Origin: Pseudomonas bijieensis
GTDB lineage: Bacteria; Pseudomonadota; Gammaproteobacteria; Pseudomonadales; Pseudomonadaceae
DNA: 64,000 nt
Direction of reading: 5' to 3'
Assembly: GCF_013347965.1 (NCBI RefSeq)
Contig: NZ_CP048810.1
Span: forward strand, 3,038,001-3,102,000
In this document: positions 54,302 through 64,000 of the stretch, piece by piece
How the letters are laid out: every line of letters begins with the position of its first letter
How positions within the stretch are numbered: position 1 is the first letter of the stretch
Notes under the pieces: model-generated
The model's database searches: none
What the model was told of the DNA's origin: nothing
Seen by the model: the letters and a program-made list of their open reading frames with translations, nothing else
Made by a program: the position numbers and the translations under genes

Positions 54302-54480
54302 GTAAAAGAAGCTCCCTGGAAACGTGGGCGTATCCTAGGCCTTGATTTGTATCGGCGCCAGATACACAACGAGCGATTACAGATTTTTCGGACAGGGCCT
54401 ACCCAGTTCATTTGCGACACCCACGCAGCTAAAACAGTCAACCGACGAACAGCGCCTCATGCCGCGCCGCAGGAACGCCG

Positions 54481-54521
54481 ATAAAGGCTCCAGACGTCAT
54501 TTCCGCGTCCGGAGCCTTTAT
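54481..54521 (+). promoter_or_regulatory. Hairpin hiding the chemoreceptor start codon
   Basis: Arms ATAAAGGCTCC (54481-54491) and GGAGCCTTTAT (54511-54521) are perfectly complementary; a mismatch is followed by GACG/CGTC inside, leaving a 9-base loop. The right arm contains both the GGAG ribosome binding site and the first two bases of the ATG at 54520. In mRNA this would strongly block initiation unless opened. No T-run follows, so a terminator is unlikely. Confidence 0.6.
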
Positions 54522-56658
54522 GAAATTCAGATCGATCCAGTTTTCCGTGGCCGCCCTGGCCGGTGCCATCGTGCTCAGCGTGGTCGGCGCCCTTGTGCTG
54601 TACGCACTGTTTGCCGGCGCCCGCACCCAAGAGATGGTGCAACAGCGAACCACGGCGCAGTTCGAACAACTCATCGAACAACGCCTCAGTGCCTTGGCGC
54701 GCACCCAGGCCAGCCTGATCCAGCGGGAACTGGAAGCGCCGCTGTTGCTCGCCCGTGGCCTGGCCACCAGCAACGCCTTGATGGGCATGAACGGCGCGGA
54801 CGGCAACCCGCAATTGAAGGTGCCCCGCGAGCAAATGATCAGCCTGTTGCGCGAAACCGTGGTACGTAACCCGAAGATCCTCGGCGCCTACATCGCCTGG
54901 GAGCCGAATGCCATCGACCACGATGACGCCAATTATGTGAACAGTCAGGTGTTGGGCATGGAAACCAACGGGCGTTTCCTGCCGTGGTGGTTTCGTAACC
55001 AGGACGGCTCCCTGGGCCTGGAAAAACTCGCCGACGTGACCGACCAGAAACTGCTCTCCACCGGCATCCGCGCCAGTGAGTACTACCTGTGCTCCCAGGA
55101 CAGCAAGAAAGCCTGCGTGATCGACCCGGCGCCCTATCGCGTTGGCAACACGATGACCATGCTCGCCTCGTTCATCGAACCGATCATGATCGATGGCAAG
55201 TTCCAGGGCATCGTCGGTGCCGACCTGTCGGTGAACTTCATCCAGGACATGCTCGTGGCCGCCGACGGCAAGCTGTACGACGGCGCCGGGGAAATGGCCT
55301 TGCTCTCGAGCAACAACCGGCTGGTGGCCTTCACCAAGGACCCGAGCAAACTCGGGGAAAAGGCCAGCGACCTGCTGGATGCCAGTGAACTGGATAACCT
55401 CGCCAAGCTTGGCATTGGCGAGGTGCGCTATGACATCGACGAAGAACACGGGCATATCGAGGTGTACATGCCGTTCGGCATCGGCGAGACCAACGCCCGC
55501 TGGACGTTGATGCTGCAACTGCCGCTGAATGCCGTCATGGCCGACCTGCAAGCCCTGCAAAAAGACCTCGACCATCAGCGCCAGGCCGATATCTTCGGCA
55601 TGGCGATGGTGGGCCTGGTGATTGCCGGCATCGGTCTGCTGGTGATCTGGCTGGTGGGCCACGGCATTGCCCGGCCACTCAAGCAAATGGTGGCGATGCT
55701 CGATGACATCGCCCAGGGCGAAGGCGACCTGACCCGGCGCCTGGTCAGCGACCGCGCCGATGAACTGGGAGCGATCGCCAGGGGCTTCAACACGTTCCTG
55801 AGCAAATTGCAGGGCATGATCACCCAGGTGGTGACTTCGGTGCAGAGCGTCAGCGACTCATCGGAGCACACGGCCGATATCGCGATCCGCACCAACCAGG
55901 GCGTGCATAAACAGATGTCTGAGATCGATCAGGTCGCCACTGCCGTGCACGAAATGACCGCTACCGCCCAGGACGTGGCCCGCAACGCGACCCAAGCCGC
56001 CCAGGCCGCCAGTCATGCAGACCAGGCCGCCAGCCAGGGCATGCAGATCGTGCGGGACACCTCCACTTCCATCGGTGCCCTGGCCGTGGAAATCGGTAAG
56101 GCAGTGGGTGTGGTGCAGACCCTGGCCAAGGACAGCGAGAACATCAACGCGATCCTCACCGCCATCCGTGGGATCGCCGAGCAGACCAACCTGCTGGCCC
56201 TCAACGCCGCCATCGAAGCCGCCCGGGCCGGTGAACAGGGCCGTGGCTTCGCGGTGGTCGCCGATGAAGTGCGCAACCTGGCACAGAAGACGCAGCAGGC
56301 GACCGAAGAAATCCAGGCGATGATCCAACAGTTGCAACAAGGCACCCGGGACGTGGTGCGAGTGATGGAAGACAGCCAGCACCGTACCGATGAAAGCGTG
56401 CAGCATGCGGCGAAAGCGGCCCAGGCCCTGGAAACGATCACCCAGGCCGTGTCGGTGATCAACGACATGAACACCCAGATCGCCAGCGCCGCCGAAGAAC
56501 AAAGCGCCGTCGCCGATGATATCAACCGCAACGTGATCAACATCGGGCAAGTGGCGAACGAGGTGGCCAGCGGTGCCGACGAGTCCAGCGCGGCCAGCGC
56601 CGGGCTGACCAAACTGGCAGAGCAGCAGCGGCGGTTGATCAATCAGTTCAGGGTCTGA
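54520..56658 (+). CDS. Methyl-accepting chemotaxis protein
   Basis: 712 residues: TM1 (about 8-30), a large periplasmic double-Cache-type sensor (35-365; '[20 protein letters not shown]', '[20 protein letters not shown]'), TM2 (about 368-390), HAMP ('[24 protein letters not shown]') and the signalling helices with the tip '[20 protein letters not shown]' and '[18 protein letters not shown]'. It reports an extracellular ligand to CheA. Cache pockets of this kind often bind amino or organic acids. The ATG is unusual in lying in a stable hairpin. Confidence 0.93.
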   Translation: MKFRSIQFSVAALAGAIVLSVVGALVLYALFAGARTQEMVQQRTTAQFEQLIEQRLSALARTQASLIQRELEAPLLLARGLATSNALMGMNGADGNPQLKVPREQMISLLRETVVRNPKILGAYIAWEPNAIDHDDANYVNSQVLGMETNGRFLPWWFRNQDGSLGLEKLADVTDQKLLSTGIRASEYYLCSQDSKKACVIDPAPYRVGNTMTMLASFIEPIMIDGKFQGIVGADLSVNFIQDMLVAADGKLYDGAGEMALLSSNNRLVAFTKDPSKLGEKASDLLDASELDNLAKLGIGEVRYDIDEEHGHIEVYMPFGIGETNARWTLMLQLPLNAVMADLQALQKDLDHQRQADIFGMAMVGLVIAGIGLLVIWLVGHGIARPLKQMVAMLDDIAQGEGDLTRRLVSDRADELGAIARGFNTFLSKLQGMITQVVTSVQSVSDSSEHTADIAIRTNQGVHKQMSEIDQVATAVHEMTATAQDVARNATQAAQAASHADQAASQGMQIVRDTSTSIGALAVEIGKAVGVVQTLAKDSENINAILTAIRGIAEQTNLLALNAAIEAARAGEQGRGFAVVADEVRNLAQKTQQATEEIQAMIQQLQQGTRDVVRVMEDSQHRTDESVQHAAKAAQALETITQAVSVINDMNTQIASAAEEQSAVADDINRNVINIGQVANEVASGADESSAASAGLTKLAEQQRRLINQFRV

Positions 56659-56666
56659 TCCAAAGG

Positions 56667-57245
56667 CCTCATCGCGAGCAGGCTCGCTCCCACAGGGGAT
56701 TTGCGGTGGAATTCCAACCTTGCTACCCCCCCAAAAAACTGTGGGAGCAAAGCTTGCTCGCGATAGCGTCAGGTCAGCCGACATTGAGGTGACTGACACA
56801 CCGCCTTCGCGAGCAAGCCCGCTCCCACAGGGGATTTGCGGTGGAATGTCGACCTTGCGAACACCCCAAAACAACTGTGGGAGCGAGCCTGCTCGCGATG
56901 GCGTCAGGTCAGCCGACATTGAGGTGACTGACACACCGCCTTCGCGAGCAAGCCCGCTCCCACAGGGGGATTTGCGGTGGAATGCCGATCTTGCGAACAC
57001 CCCAAAACAACTGTGGGAGCGAGCCCGCTCGCGATGGCGTCAGGTCAGCCGACATTGAAGTGACTGACACTACGCCTTCGCGAGCAAGCCCGCTCCCACA
57101 GAGGATTTGCGGTGGAATTCCGACCTTGCTAACACCTCAAAAAACTGTGGGAGCAAAGCCTGCTCGCGATAGCGTCAGGTCAGCCAACATTGAGGTGACT
57201 GACACACTATCGCGAGCAAGCTTTGCTCCCACAGACTCCCACAGG
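56667..57245. repeat. Tandem array of paired REP elements
   Basis: A half element at about 56667-56735 is followed by four units of roughly 133-137 bases (starting near 56739, 56873, 57009 and 57144). Each has the arm CTGTGGGAGC.., a conserved spacer containing 'GCGTCAGGTCAGCCGACATT', a reverse arm ..GCTCCCACAG, and the linker 'GGATTTGCGGTGGAAT'. The units differ by a few bases only. No gene lies in 56659-57259. Confidence 0.9.
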
Positions 57246-57259
57246 TTCAATGCAGGGCT

Positions 57260-58312
57260 TTAGAGTTCGCCGAGGGCTTCGATCAGGGCCTGGTTCTGCT
57301 CCGGTGTGCCGATGCTGATCCGCAGGAACTGGGCAATCCGCTCCTGCTTGAAGTGCCGCACGATCACGCCCTGCTCCCGCAGTTTCGCCGCCAACCCTGC
57401 CGCATCGTGCCCAGGGTGGCGGGCGAAGATGAAGTTGGCCGCCGAGGGCAACACTTCAAAACCCTTGGCTTGCAGTTGCGCCACGACCCATTCACGGTGC
57501 TCGATGACCAACTGGCAGGTCCGCTCGAAATACTCACGATCATCAAACGCCGCCGCGCCGCCGACATTCGCCAGGCGATCCAGCGGGTAGGAGTTGAAGC
57601 TGTTCTTGATCCGCTCCAGCGCTTCGATCAGGTCCGGATGCCCCACCGCCAGGCCCACTCGCAGCCCCGCCAGCGAGCGGGACTTGGACAGGGTCTGGGT
57701 CACCAGCAGGTTCGGGTAACGGTCCACCAGGCTGATGGCCGTTTCGCCGCCGAAGTCGATATAGGCCTCGTCGACCACCACCACCGAATCCGGGCTGGCC
57801 TTGAGGATCCGCTCGACCGCTTCCAGCGCCAGCAGACAACCGGTCGGCGCGTTCGGGTTGGGGAAGATGATCCCGCCGTTCGGTTTGGCGTAGTCTGCCG
57901 GGTCGATCTGGAATTGTTCATCCAGCGGCACGGCATCGAACTTGATGCCGTACAGCCCGCAATACACCGGATAGAAGCTGTAGCTGATGTCAGGGAACAA
58001 CAGCGGCTGGTCGTGCTGTAACAGGCCGTGAAAGATGTGCGCCAGCACTTCATCCGAGCCGTTGCCCAGGAACACCTGGTTGCTCTGCACCCCGTAATAC
58101 CGGGCCACGGCGTTTTTCAGCAGGTCGCTGTTGGGATCCGGATACAGGCGCAGGTTGTCGTTCAGCTCGGTCTGCATCGCCGCCAAGGCCTTGGGCGATG
58201 GGCCGTAGGGGTTCTCGTTGGTGTTGAGCTTGACCAGGCGAGTCAGCTTCGGCTGTTCACCCGGTACGTAAGGCACCAGGTTCTTGACGAACGGGCTCCA
58301 GAATTTACTCAT
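57260..58312 (-). CDS. hisC: Histidinol-phosphate aminotransferase
   Basis: 350 residues from [18 protein letters not shown], with GGGGAAC upstream; a start at 58348 would run into hisD. Type I/II PLP fold: '[12 protein letters not shown]', '[11 protein letters not shown]', and PLP Lys in '[16 protein letters not shown]'. Converts imidazole acetol phosphate to histidinol phosphate. One base after hisD, so coupled. Confidence 0.93.
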   Translation of the reverse strand: MSKFWSPFVKNLVPYVPGEQPKLTRLVKLNTNENPYGPSPKALAAMQTELNDNLRLYPDPNSDLLKNAVARYYGVQSNQVFLGNGSDEVLAHIFHGLLQHDQPLLFPDISYSFYPVYCGLYGIKFDAVPLDEQFQIDPADYAKPNGGIIFPNPNAPTGCLLALEAVERILKASPDSVVVVDEAYIDFGGETAISLVDRYPNLLVTQTLSKSRSLAGLRVGLAVGHPDLIEALERIKNSFNSYPLDRLANVGGAAAFDDREYFERTCQLVIEHREWVVAQLQAKGFEVLPSAANFIFARHPGHDAAGLAAKLREQGVIVRHFKQERIAQFLRISIGTPEQNQALIEALGEL

Positions 58313-58313
58313 T

Positions 58314-59651
58314 TCAGTTCCCCTGCCCGTCAATGGTGTTCTCATCAAGAATGCGGTACTCGGCGCTGCGGGCGTGGGCGCTCAGCGATTCGCCACGGGC
58401 CAGCACCGAAGCGGTCTTGCCCAGTTCGGACGCGCCCTGCTCGGAGCAGAAGATGATCGACGAACGCTTCTGGAAGTCATACACCCCCAGCGGCGACGAG
58501 AAACGCGCAGTGCCGGACGTCGGCAATACGTGGTTGGGACCTGCGCAGTAGTCGCCCAGGGCTTCGCTGGTGTGGCGGCCCATGAAGATCGCACCGGCGT
58601 GGCGGATCTGCGGCAACCAGGCCTGCGGGTCGGCGACCGACAGTTCCAGGTGTTCCGGCGCGATGCGGTTGGCGACCTCGATGGCCTGCGCCATGTCATC
58701 GACCTTGATCAGCGCACCACGGCCATTGATCGACGTGTTGATGATCTCGGCGCGGTCCATGGTCGGCAGCAGTTTATCGATGCTGGCGGCCACCTTGTCG
58801 AGGAACTCGGCGTCCGGGCTGACCAGGATCGCCTGGGCGTCTTCATCGTGCTCGGCCTGGGAAAACAGGTCCATGGCGATCCAGTCCGGGTCGGTCTGGC
58901 CGTCGCACACCACCAGGATCTCCGAAGGCCCGGCGATCATGTCGATGCCGACCTGGCCAAACACGTGACGCTTGGCGGTGGCGACATAGATATTGCCCGG
59001 CCCGACCACCTTGTCGACCCGTGGCACGCTTTCGGTGCCATAGGCCAGCGCAGCAACGGCCTGGGCGCCGCCGATGGTGAACACCCGGTCCACGCCAGCG
59101 ATGCAGGCAGCGGCCAGCACCAGTTCGTTGATTTCACCGCGCGGAGTCGGGACCACCATGACCACTTCGGTCACCCCGGCGACCTTGGCCGGAATAGCGT
59201 TCATCAGCACCGAGGACGGGTAGGACGCCTTGCCACCCGGCACGTACAGGCCGGCGCGGTCCAGCGGCGTGACCTTCTGGCCCAGCACCGTGCCGTCGGC
59301 TTCGGTGTAGCTCCAGGAGTCCTGTTTCTGCCTCTCGTGGTAGTCGCGCACCCGCGATGCGGCTTTTTCCAGGGCTTCGCGCTGGGGCACGGTGATCCGG
59401 GTCAGGGCCAGTTCCAGACGCTCGCGCGGCAGGATCAGGTCGGCCATGGACGCCACTTGCAGGCCATCGAATTTCTGGGTGAATTCCACCAAAGCGGCAT
59501 CGCCACGCTCGCGCACGGCCTTGATGATGTCCAGCACCCGCTGATTGACCGAGTCGTCAGACACACTTTCCCAGCTCAGCAGATGATCCAGATGATGTGC
59601 GAAATCCGGGTCGGCAGCGTTGAGTCGGCGAATCGAAGTGGGAGCGGTCAT
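58314..59651 (-). CDS. hisD: Histidinol dehydrogenase
   Basis: 445 residues of normal length. '[27 protein letters not shown]', '[11 protein letters not shown]' and '[21 protein letters not shown]' are the family signatures; zinc and catalytic residues lie in '[12 protein letters not shown]' and '[12 protein letters not shown]'. Performs the last two steps of histidine synthesis. Between hisG and hisC in one transcript. Confidence 0.95.
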   Translation of the reverse strand: MTAPTSIRRLNAADPDFAHHLDHLLSWESVSDDSVNQRVLDIIKAVRERGDAALVEFTQKFDGLQVASMADLILPRERLELALTRITVPQREALEKAASRVRDYHERQKQDSWSYTEADGTVLGQKVTPLDRAGLYVPGGKASYPSSVLMNAIPAKVAGVTEVVMVVPTPRGEINELVLAAACIAGVDRVFTIGGAQAVAALAYGTESVPRVDKVVGPGNIYVATAKRHVFGQVGIDMIAGPSEILVVCDGQTDPDWIAMDLFSQAEHDEDAQAILVSPDAEFLDKVAASIDKLLPTMDRAEIINTSINGRGALIKVDDMAQAIEVANRIAPEHLELSVADPQAWLPQIRHAGAIFMGRHTSEALGDYCAGPNHVLPTSGTARFSSPLGVYDFQKRSSIIFCSEQGASELGKTASVLARGESLSAHARSAEYRILDENTIDGQGN

Positions 59652-59774
59652 AGCGAGGGCCTCATTAATGGCAAATGCTCAGGCGCCCTAAGCTACCAGT
59701 CCATTCGCGTGGGCACCTGAGAAAATTGGCTATGACACGGATAGACGGGCGCGACTCAAGGTCGCGCAGGTGAA

Positions 59775-60410
59775 TCAGCCGCGGTGTCGCGATTCCACTG
59801 CCTTGCGCAGGGTATCGATCAGAGCCTGGATACGGGCATGCTGCATTTTCATCGAAGCCTTGTTGACGATCAGCCGGGAGGTGATGTCAGCGATGAAATC
59901 CTGGGGTTCCAGACCGTTGGCCCGCAGGGTGTTACCGGTGTCGACCACGTCGATGATCTTGTCCGCCAGGCCGATCAGCGGCGCCAGCTCCATCGAACCG
60001 TACAATTTGATGATGTCGACCTGGCGGCCCTGCTCGGCGTAGTAACGCTTGGCAATGTTGACGAACTTGGTCGCCACGCGCAAACGCCCCTTGGGCTCCG
60101 GCGCGCCGACTTTACCGGCGGTCATCAGCTTGCAACGGGCGATCCGCAGATCCAGGGGCTCGTACAGGCCCTGGCCGCCGTATTCCATCAACACGTCCTT
60201 GCCGGCAACGCCCAGGTCGGCGGCGCCATGTTCCACGTAGGTCGGCACATCGGTGGCACGCACGATCAGCAAGCGCACATCGGCCTGGGTCGTGGGGATG
60301 ATCAGCTTGCGGCTCTTGTCCGGATTCTCGGTCGGCACGATGCCCGCTTCAGCCAGAAGCGGCAGGGTGTCGTCAAGGATGCGGCCCTTGGACAGTGCGA
60401 TGGTCAACAT
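59775..60410 (-). CDS. hisG: ATP phosphoribosyltransferase, short form
   Basis: 211 residues, without the regulatory C-terminal domain, so the short HisG type that needs HisZ. '[23 protein letters not shown]', '[18 protein letters not shown]' and '[16 protein letters not shown]' are characteristic. First step of histidine synthesis. The gap to hisD is 123 bases. Confidence 0.95.
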   Translation of the reverse strand: MLTIALSKGRILDDTLPLLAEAGIVPTENPDKSRKLIIPTTQADVRLLIVRATDVPTYVEHGAADLGVAGKDVLMEYGGQGLYEPLDLRIARCKLMTAGKVGAPEPKGRLRVATKFVNIAKRYYAEQGRQVDIIKLYGSMELAPLIGLADKIIDVVDTGNTLRANGLEPQDFIADITSRLIVNKASMKMQHARIQALIDTLRKAVESRHRG

Positions 60411-60538
60411 GGGAAACGTCAGTCCTTATCAAGGTACTCATGCCCGGTCGCAAGCGGCGCCGGACACACATCGAGGGTGCAAACACCCTCGATTTGAAAC
60501 TATTCAACAGGCACATCCTTGTGCCCATGCAGCCGGGA

Positions 60539-62066
<1,528 letters not shown>

Positions 62067-62181
62067 GCTCAACCTCAATCGGCGCCCTGTGCGCGCGGGT
62101 CGCACATCATACAAAAAAGCCCCGCGCCTGCGAACCCCGCGAAGCAGGACTCTGACGGGGGGACTTTTCCAACGATGTGGG

Positions 62182-62499
62182 TCAGGGGTGCGCCAACAAC
62201 TCGGTCAATTCGCTGACCTGGGCTATTTCGCGCATGTCTTCGGGCATCCCACGGATGCTCCACGTTTTTCCGGCAGCCTTGGCGTCGCGCATGAAGCACA
62301 GCAGCAGCGACAAGCCGACGCTGCTGGACTTCTGCACCGCCGAGCAGTCAATGACCACCTCGGCGGCACTGACGGACTTGATCAGCGCCTGGCCCTGCTT
62401 GCGCAGGGCCGGGCCGGTGCGGTAATCCAGCACGCCACTGAGCAACAGCTCACCAGCCCCGCCCAGACGAACGGCCGACTCACTCACCGACTCGATCAT
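62182..62499 (-). CDS. mlaB: STAS domain protein of the Mla transporter
   Basis: 105 residues, single STAS domain; 'VVIDCSAVQKSSSVGLSLLLCFM' carries the conserved Ser/Thr site. MlaB regulates assembly and activity of the MlaFE ATPase-permease. Its ATG overlaps the mlaC stop (ATGA). Confidence 0.92.
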   Translation of the reverse strand: MIESVSESAVRLGGAGELLLSGVLDYRTGPALRKQGQALIKSVSAAEVVIDCSAVQKSSSVGLSLLLCFMRDAKAAGKTWSIRGMPEDMREIAQVSELTELLAHP

Positions 62500-63149
62500 T
62501 GTGCCTGCTTCTCTTGGGCATCTTCAGCCACTTCCTTGGCCTTGGCGACCTCACCGGCCCAACCGTTGATGGTCTTGTCCAGGTCATTGCCATTGCGCTG
62601 CATCGCGTCGGCGAACTGATCACGGAACAGCTTGCCGATATTGATGCCATTGATGATCACGTTGCGCACTTTCCACTCGTCGTTGATTTTCTCGAGCGTG
62701 TAGGACACAGGATAGATCGCGCCGTTGTTGCCCTTGACCTGCATGTCGACACTGGTGCGGGTACCGCTTTCGTCCTTGGCCGGCGAAACGGTGATGCCCT
62801 GGTTGTTGTATTCAAGCAAGGCATTGCCATAGAACTGCATCAGGCTGCGCTTGAAGTTCTCCTGGAAGCGGGTCATCTGCGCCGGGGTTGCCTTGCGCGA
62901 GTACTTGACGGTCATGATGCTCTTGGAGATGCCATCGGCGTCGACCACAGGGCCGACGATGCCGTTGAGGGCGTCATAGAACGCACTTGGGTCCTGCTTG
63001 TATTTCTCTTTGTTGGCGGCAAGGTCCGCCAGCAGCCGGGTGGTCGTGTCCTGGATGATGTCATGGGCCGAAGGCGCCGCCACGGCGTTAGCCATCAACG
63101 GCAGCGCCGCGAGCAACACCAACAGGCCACGTCGCAAGATAGAGATCAT
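62496..63149 (-). CDS. mlaC: Periplasmic phospholipid-binding protein of the Mla system
   Basis: 217 residues, signal peptide to about 25, then the MlaC/Ttg2D fold ('YSRKATPAQMTRFQENFKRSLMQFY', 'YTLEKINDEWKVRNVIINGINI'). Shuttles phospholipids between the outer membrane complex and MlaFEDB. Lies between mlaD and mlaB. Confidence 0.94.
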   Translation of the reverse strand: MISILRRGLLVLLAALPLMANAVAAPSAHDIIQDTTTRLLADLAANKEKYKQDPSAFYDALNGIVGPVVDADGISKSIMTVKYSRKATPAQMTRFQENFKRSLMQFYGNALLEYNNQGITVSPAKDESGTRTSVDMQVKGNNGAIYPVSYTLEKINDEWKVRNVIINGINIGKLFRDQFADAMQRNGNDLDKTINGWAGEVAKAKEVAEDAQEKQAQ

Positions 63150-63160
63150 TCAAAAGCTCC

Positions 63161-63628
63161 TCATTTGGCGTCTTTGCTAACGGTATTGAGCAGGAATTTA
63201 CCGATCAGGTCCTCGAGCACCAGGGACGACTGCGTGTCGTGGATGACGCCACCGTCCTTGAGCACGGTGTCTTCCCCACCCACGCTGATGCCAATGTATT
63301 TTTCACCCAGCAGCCCAGCCGTGAGGATAGATGCAGTGGAGTCAGTCGGCAGGTTATCCACGCGCTTTTCCAGCTGCAGCGTTACCCGCCCGGTGAAATC
63401 CTCGCGATTCAGATCGATTGCCGTGACCTTGCCGATAGTGACACCGGCCATGGTCACCTTGGCTCTGACCGTCAAACCGGCGATATTGTCAAAGTTTGCG
63501 TAAAGTTTATAAGTATCGGTGCTTGCCGTCGGCGCCAGTCCACTGACCCGCAGGGCCAGCAACAGCAAAGCCAGGATGCCAGCCAGCAAGAAAAGGCCGA
63601 CACCGATTTCCAGGGTGCGGTTTTGCAT
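63161..63628 (-). CDS. mlaD: MCE domain protein of the Mla transporter
   Basis: 155 residues: N-terminal membrane helix ('IGVGLFLLAGILALLLLALRV') and MCE domain ('YKLYANFDNIAGLTVRAKVTMAGVTIG', 'LLGEKYIGISVGGEDTVL'). Forms the hexameric periplasmic ring on the permease. Start overlaps the mlaE stop by one base (TGATG). Confidence 0.95.
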   Translation of the reverse strand: MQNRTLEIGVGLFLLAGILALLLLALRVSGLAPTASTDTYKLYANFDNIAGLTVRAKVTMAGVTIGKVTAIDLNREDFTGRVTLQLEKRVDNLPTDSTASILTAGLLGEKYIGISVGGEDTVLKDGGVIHDTQSSLVLEDLIGKFLLNTVSKDAK

Positions 63629-64000
63629 CAGAAATCTCCAAACATCAAGGCGGTCAGAATAAAGTCAAGGCCCAGGACCGCCAGCGAGGCGTACACCACG
63701 GTCTTGGTTGTGGCACGGCTGATCCCCTCTGACGTGGGCTCACAGTCATAGCCTTGAAACACGGCGATCCAGGTCACGACGAAAGCGAATACGGCACTTT
63801 TGATCACGCCATTGAGGACATCGTCGAGAAAGTCGACGCTGTTTTGCATGTTGGCCCAGTAGGATCCTTCATAGACCCCCAGCCAGTCGACGGCCACCCA
63901 CGAGCCGCCCCAGATCCCCACGACGCTGAAAATCATCGCCAGCACCGGCAGGGAAATGAAGCCGGCCCACAGGCGAGGGGCGATGATGTACTTGAGCGGG
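63628..64000 (-). CDS. mlaE: Mla transporter permease, C-terminal part (cut by window end)
   Basis: The frame is open to base 64000, so the 5' part is missing. The visible 123 residues include '[24 protein letters not shown]' and three membrane segments with the family '[37 protein letters not shown]' block. MlaE spans the inner membrane and pairs with MlaF, whose gene should lie just beyond the window. Confidence 0.95.
   Translation of the reverse strand, partial: PLKYIIAPRLWAGFISLPVLAMIFSVVGIWGGSWVAVDWLGVYEGSYWANMQNSVDFLDDVLNGVIKSAVFAFVVTWIAVFQGYDCEPTSEGISRATTKTVVYASLAVLGLDFILTALMFGDF

Noticed and set aside
56667..57245. CRISPR-like array
   Set aside because: Unit length is about 135 bases, both repeat and spacer are conserved between units, arms are REP palindromes and no cas gene is present.

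Overview
The window reads as chromosome of a fluorescent-group Pseudomonas (P. fluorescens/corrugata/brassicacearum type). The grounds are the GC-rich core genes, the order mlaEDCB-ibaG-murA-hisG-hisD-hisC at the right end, the many 'GTGGGAGCGAGC..GCTCGCTCCCAC' REP-type palindromes, the Pseudomonas-type DUF6124 proteins and S-type pyocin scaffolds. This is inferred from recognised families only; no database search was possible.

Bases 1-12,600 are an AT-richer accessory region. It opens with a two-gene minus-strand operon (SF1 helicase plus DUF2290 protein, candidate defence cassette) flanked by two related palindromes. A bacteriocin island follows: two copies of one module (DUF6124 gene and structured leader on the minus strand; colicin E3-type rRNase on a pyocin S scaffold plus immunity gene on the plus strand) at 3.3-5.6 kb and 9.6-11.9 kb. 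Between them lies a pore-forming colicin with a ColE1-type immunity gene on the opposite strand. A frameshifted orphan immunity-like gene, a DUF6124 remnant and small DUF6429/DUF2442 genes sit among them.

From 12.6 to 25.9 kb: a PAS-GGDEF diguanylate cyclase, then an operon of AraC-type response regulator, 7TMR-DISM hybrid histidine kinase and TonB-dependent receptor, then mostly uncharacterised genes (DUF488, DUF4256, a lipoprotein, a VOC protein).

From 26.1 to 36.6 kb lies a probable sugar-acid uptake and catabolism locus: two divergent FadR-type GntR regulators, a KdgM-like porin, a Nik/Opp-type ABC transporter, a mandelate racemase-like enolase-superfamily enzyme and an orphan TRAP binding protein. 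A perfect dyad upstream of the enzyme gene looks like a GntR operator.

From 36.7 to 64 kb: a PhoD-like phosphatase and an ogt gene, each with an apparent +1 C frameshift in a C tract; a MalT-type regulator with DUF1329, DUF1302 and an acyl-CoA ligase (same order as I recall for PA3921-PA3924 of P. aeruginosa); a glycosyltransferase/acetyltransferase pair; a LysE exporter; a hydroxyacid dehydrogenase; rsmC; a Mn riboswitch with its GDT1-type exporter; a M48 lipoprotein protease; a chemoreceptor whose start codon lies in a strong hairpin; a tandem REP array; then the his/murA/mla block, cut by the window end inside mlaE.
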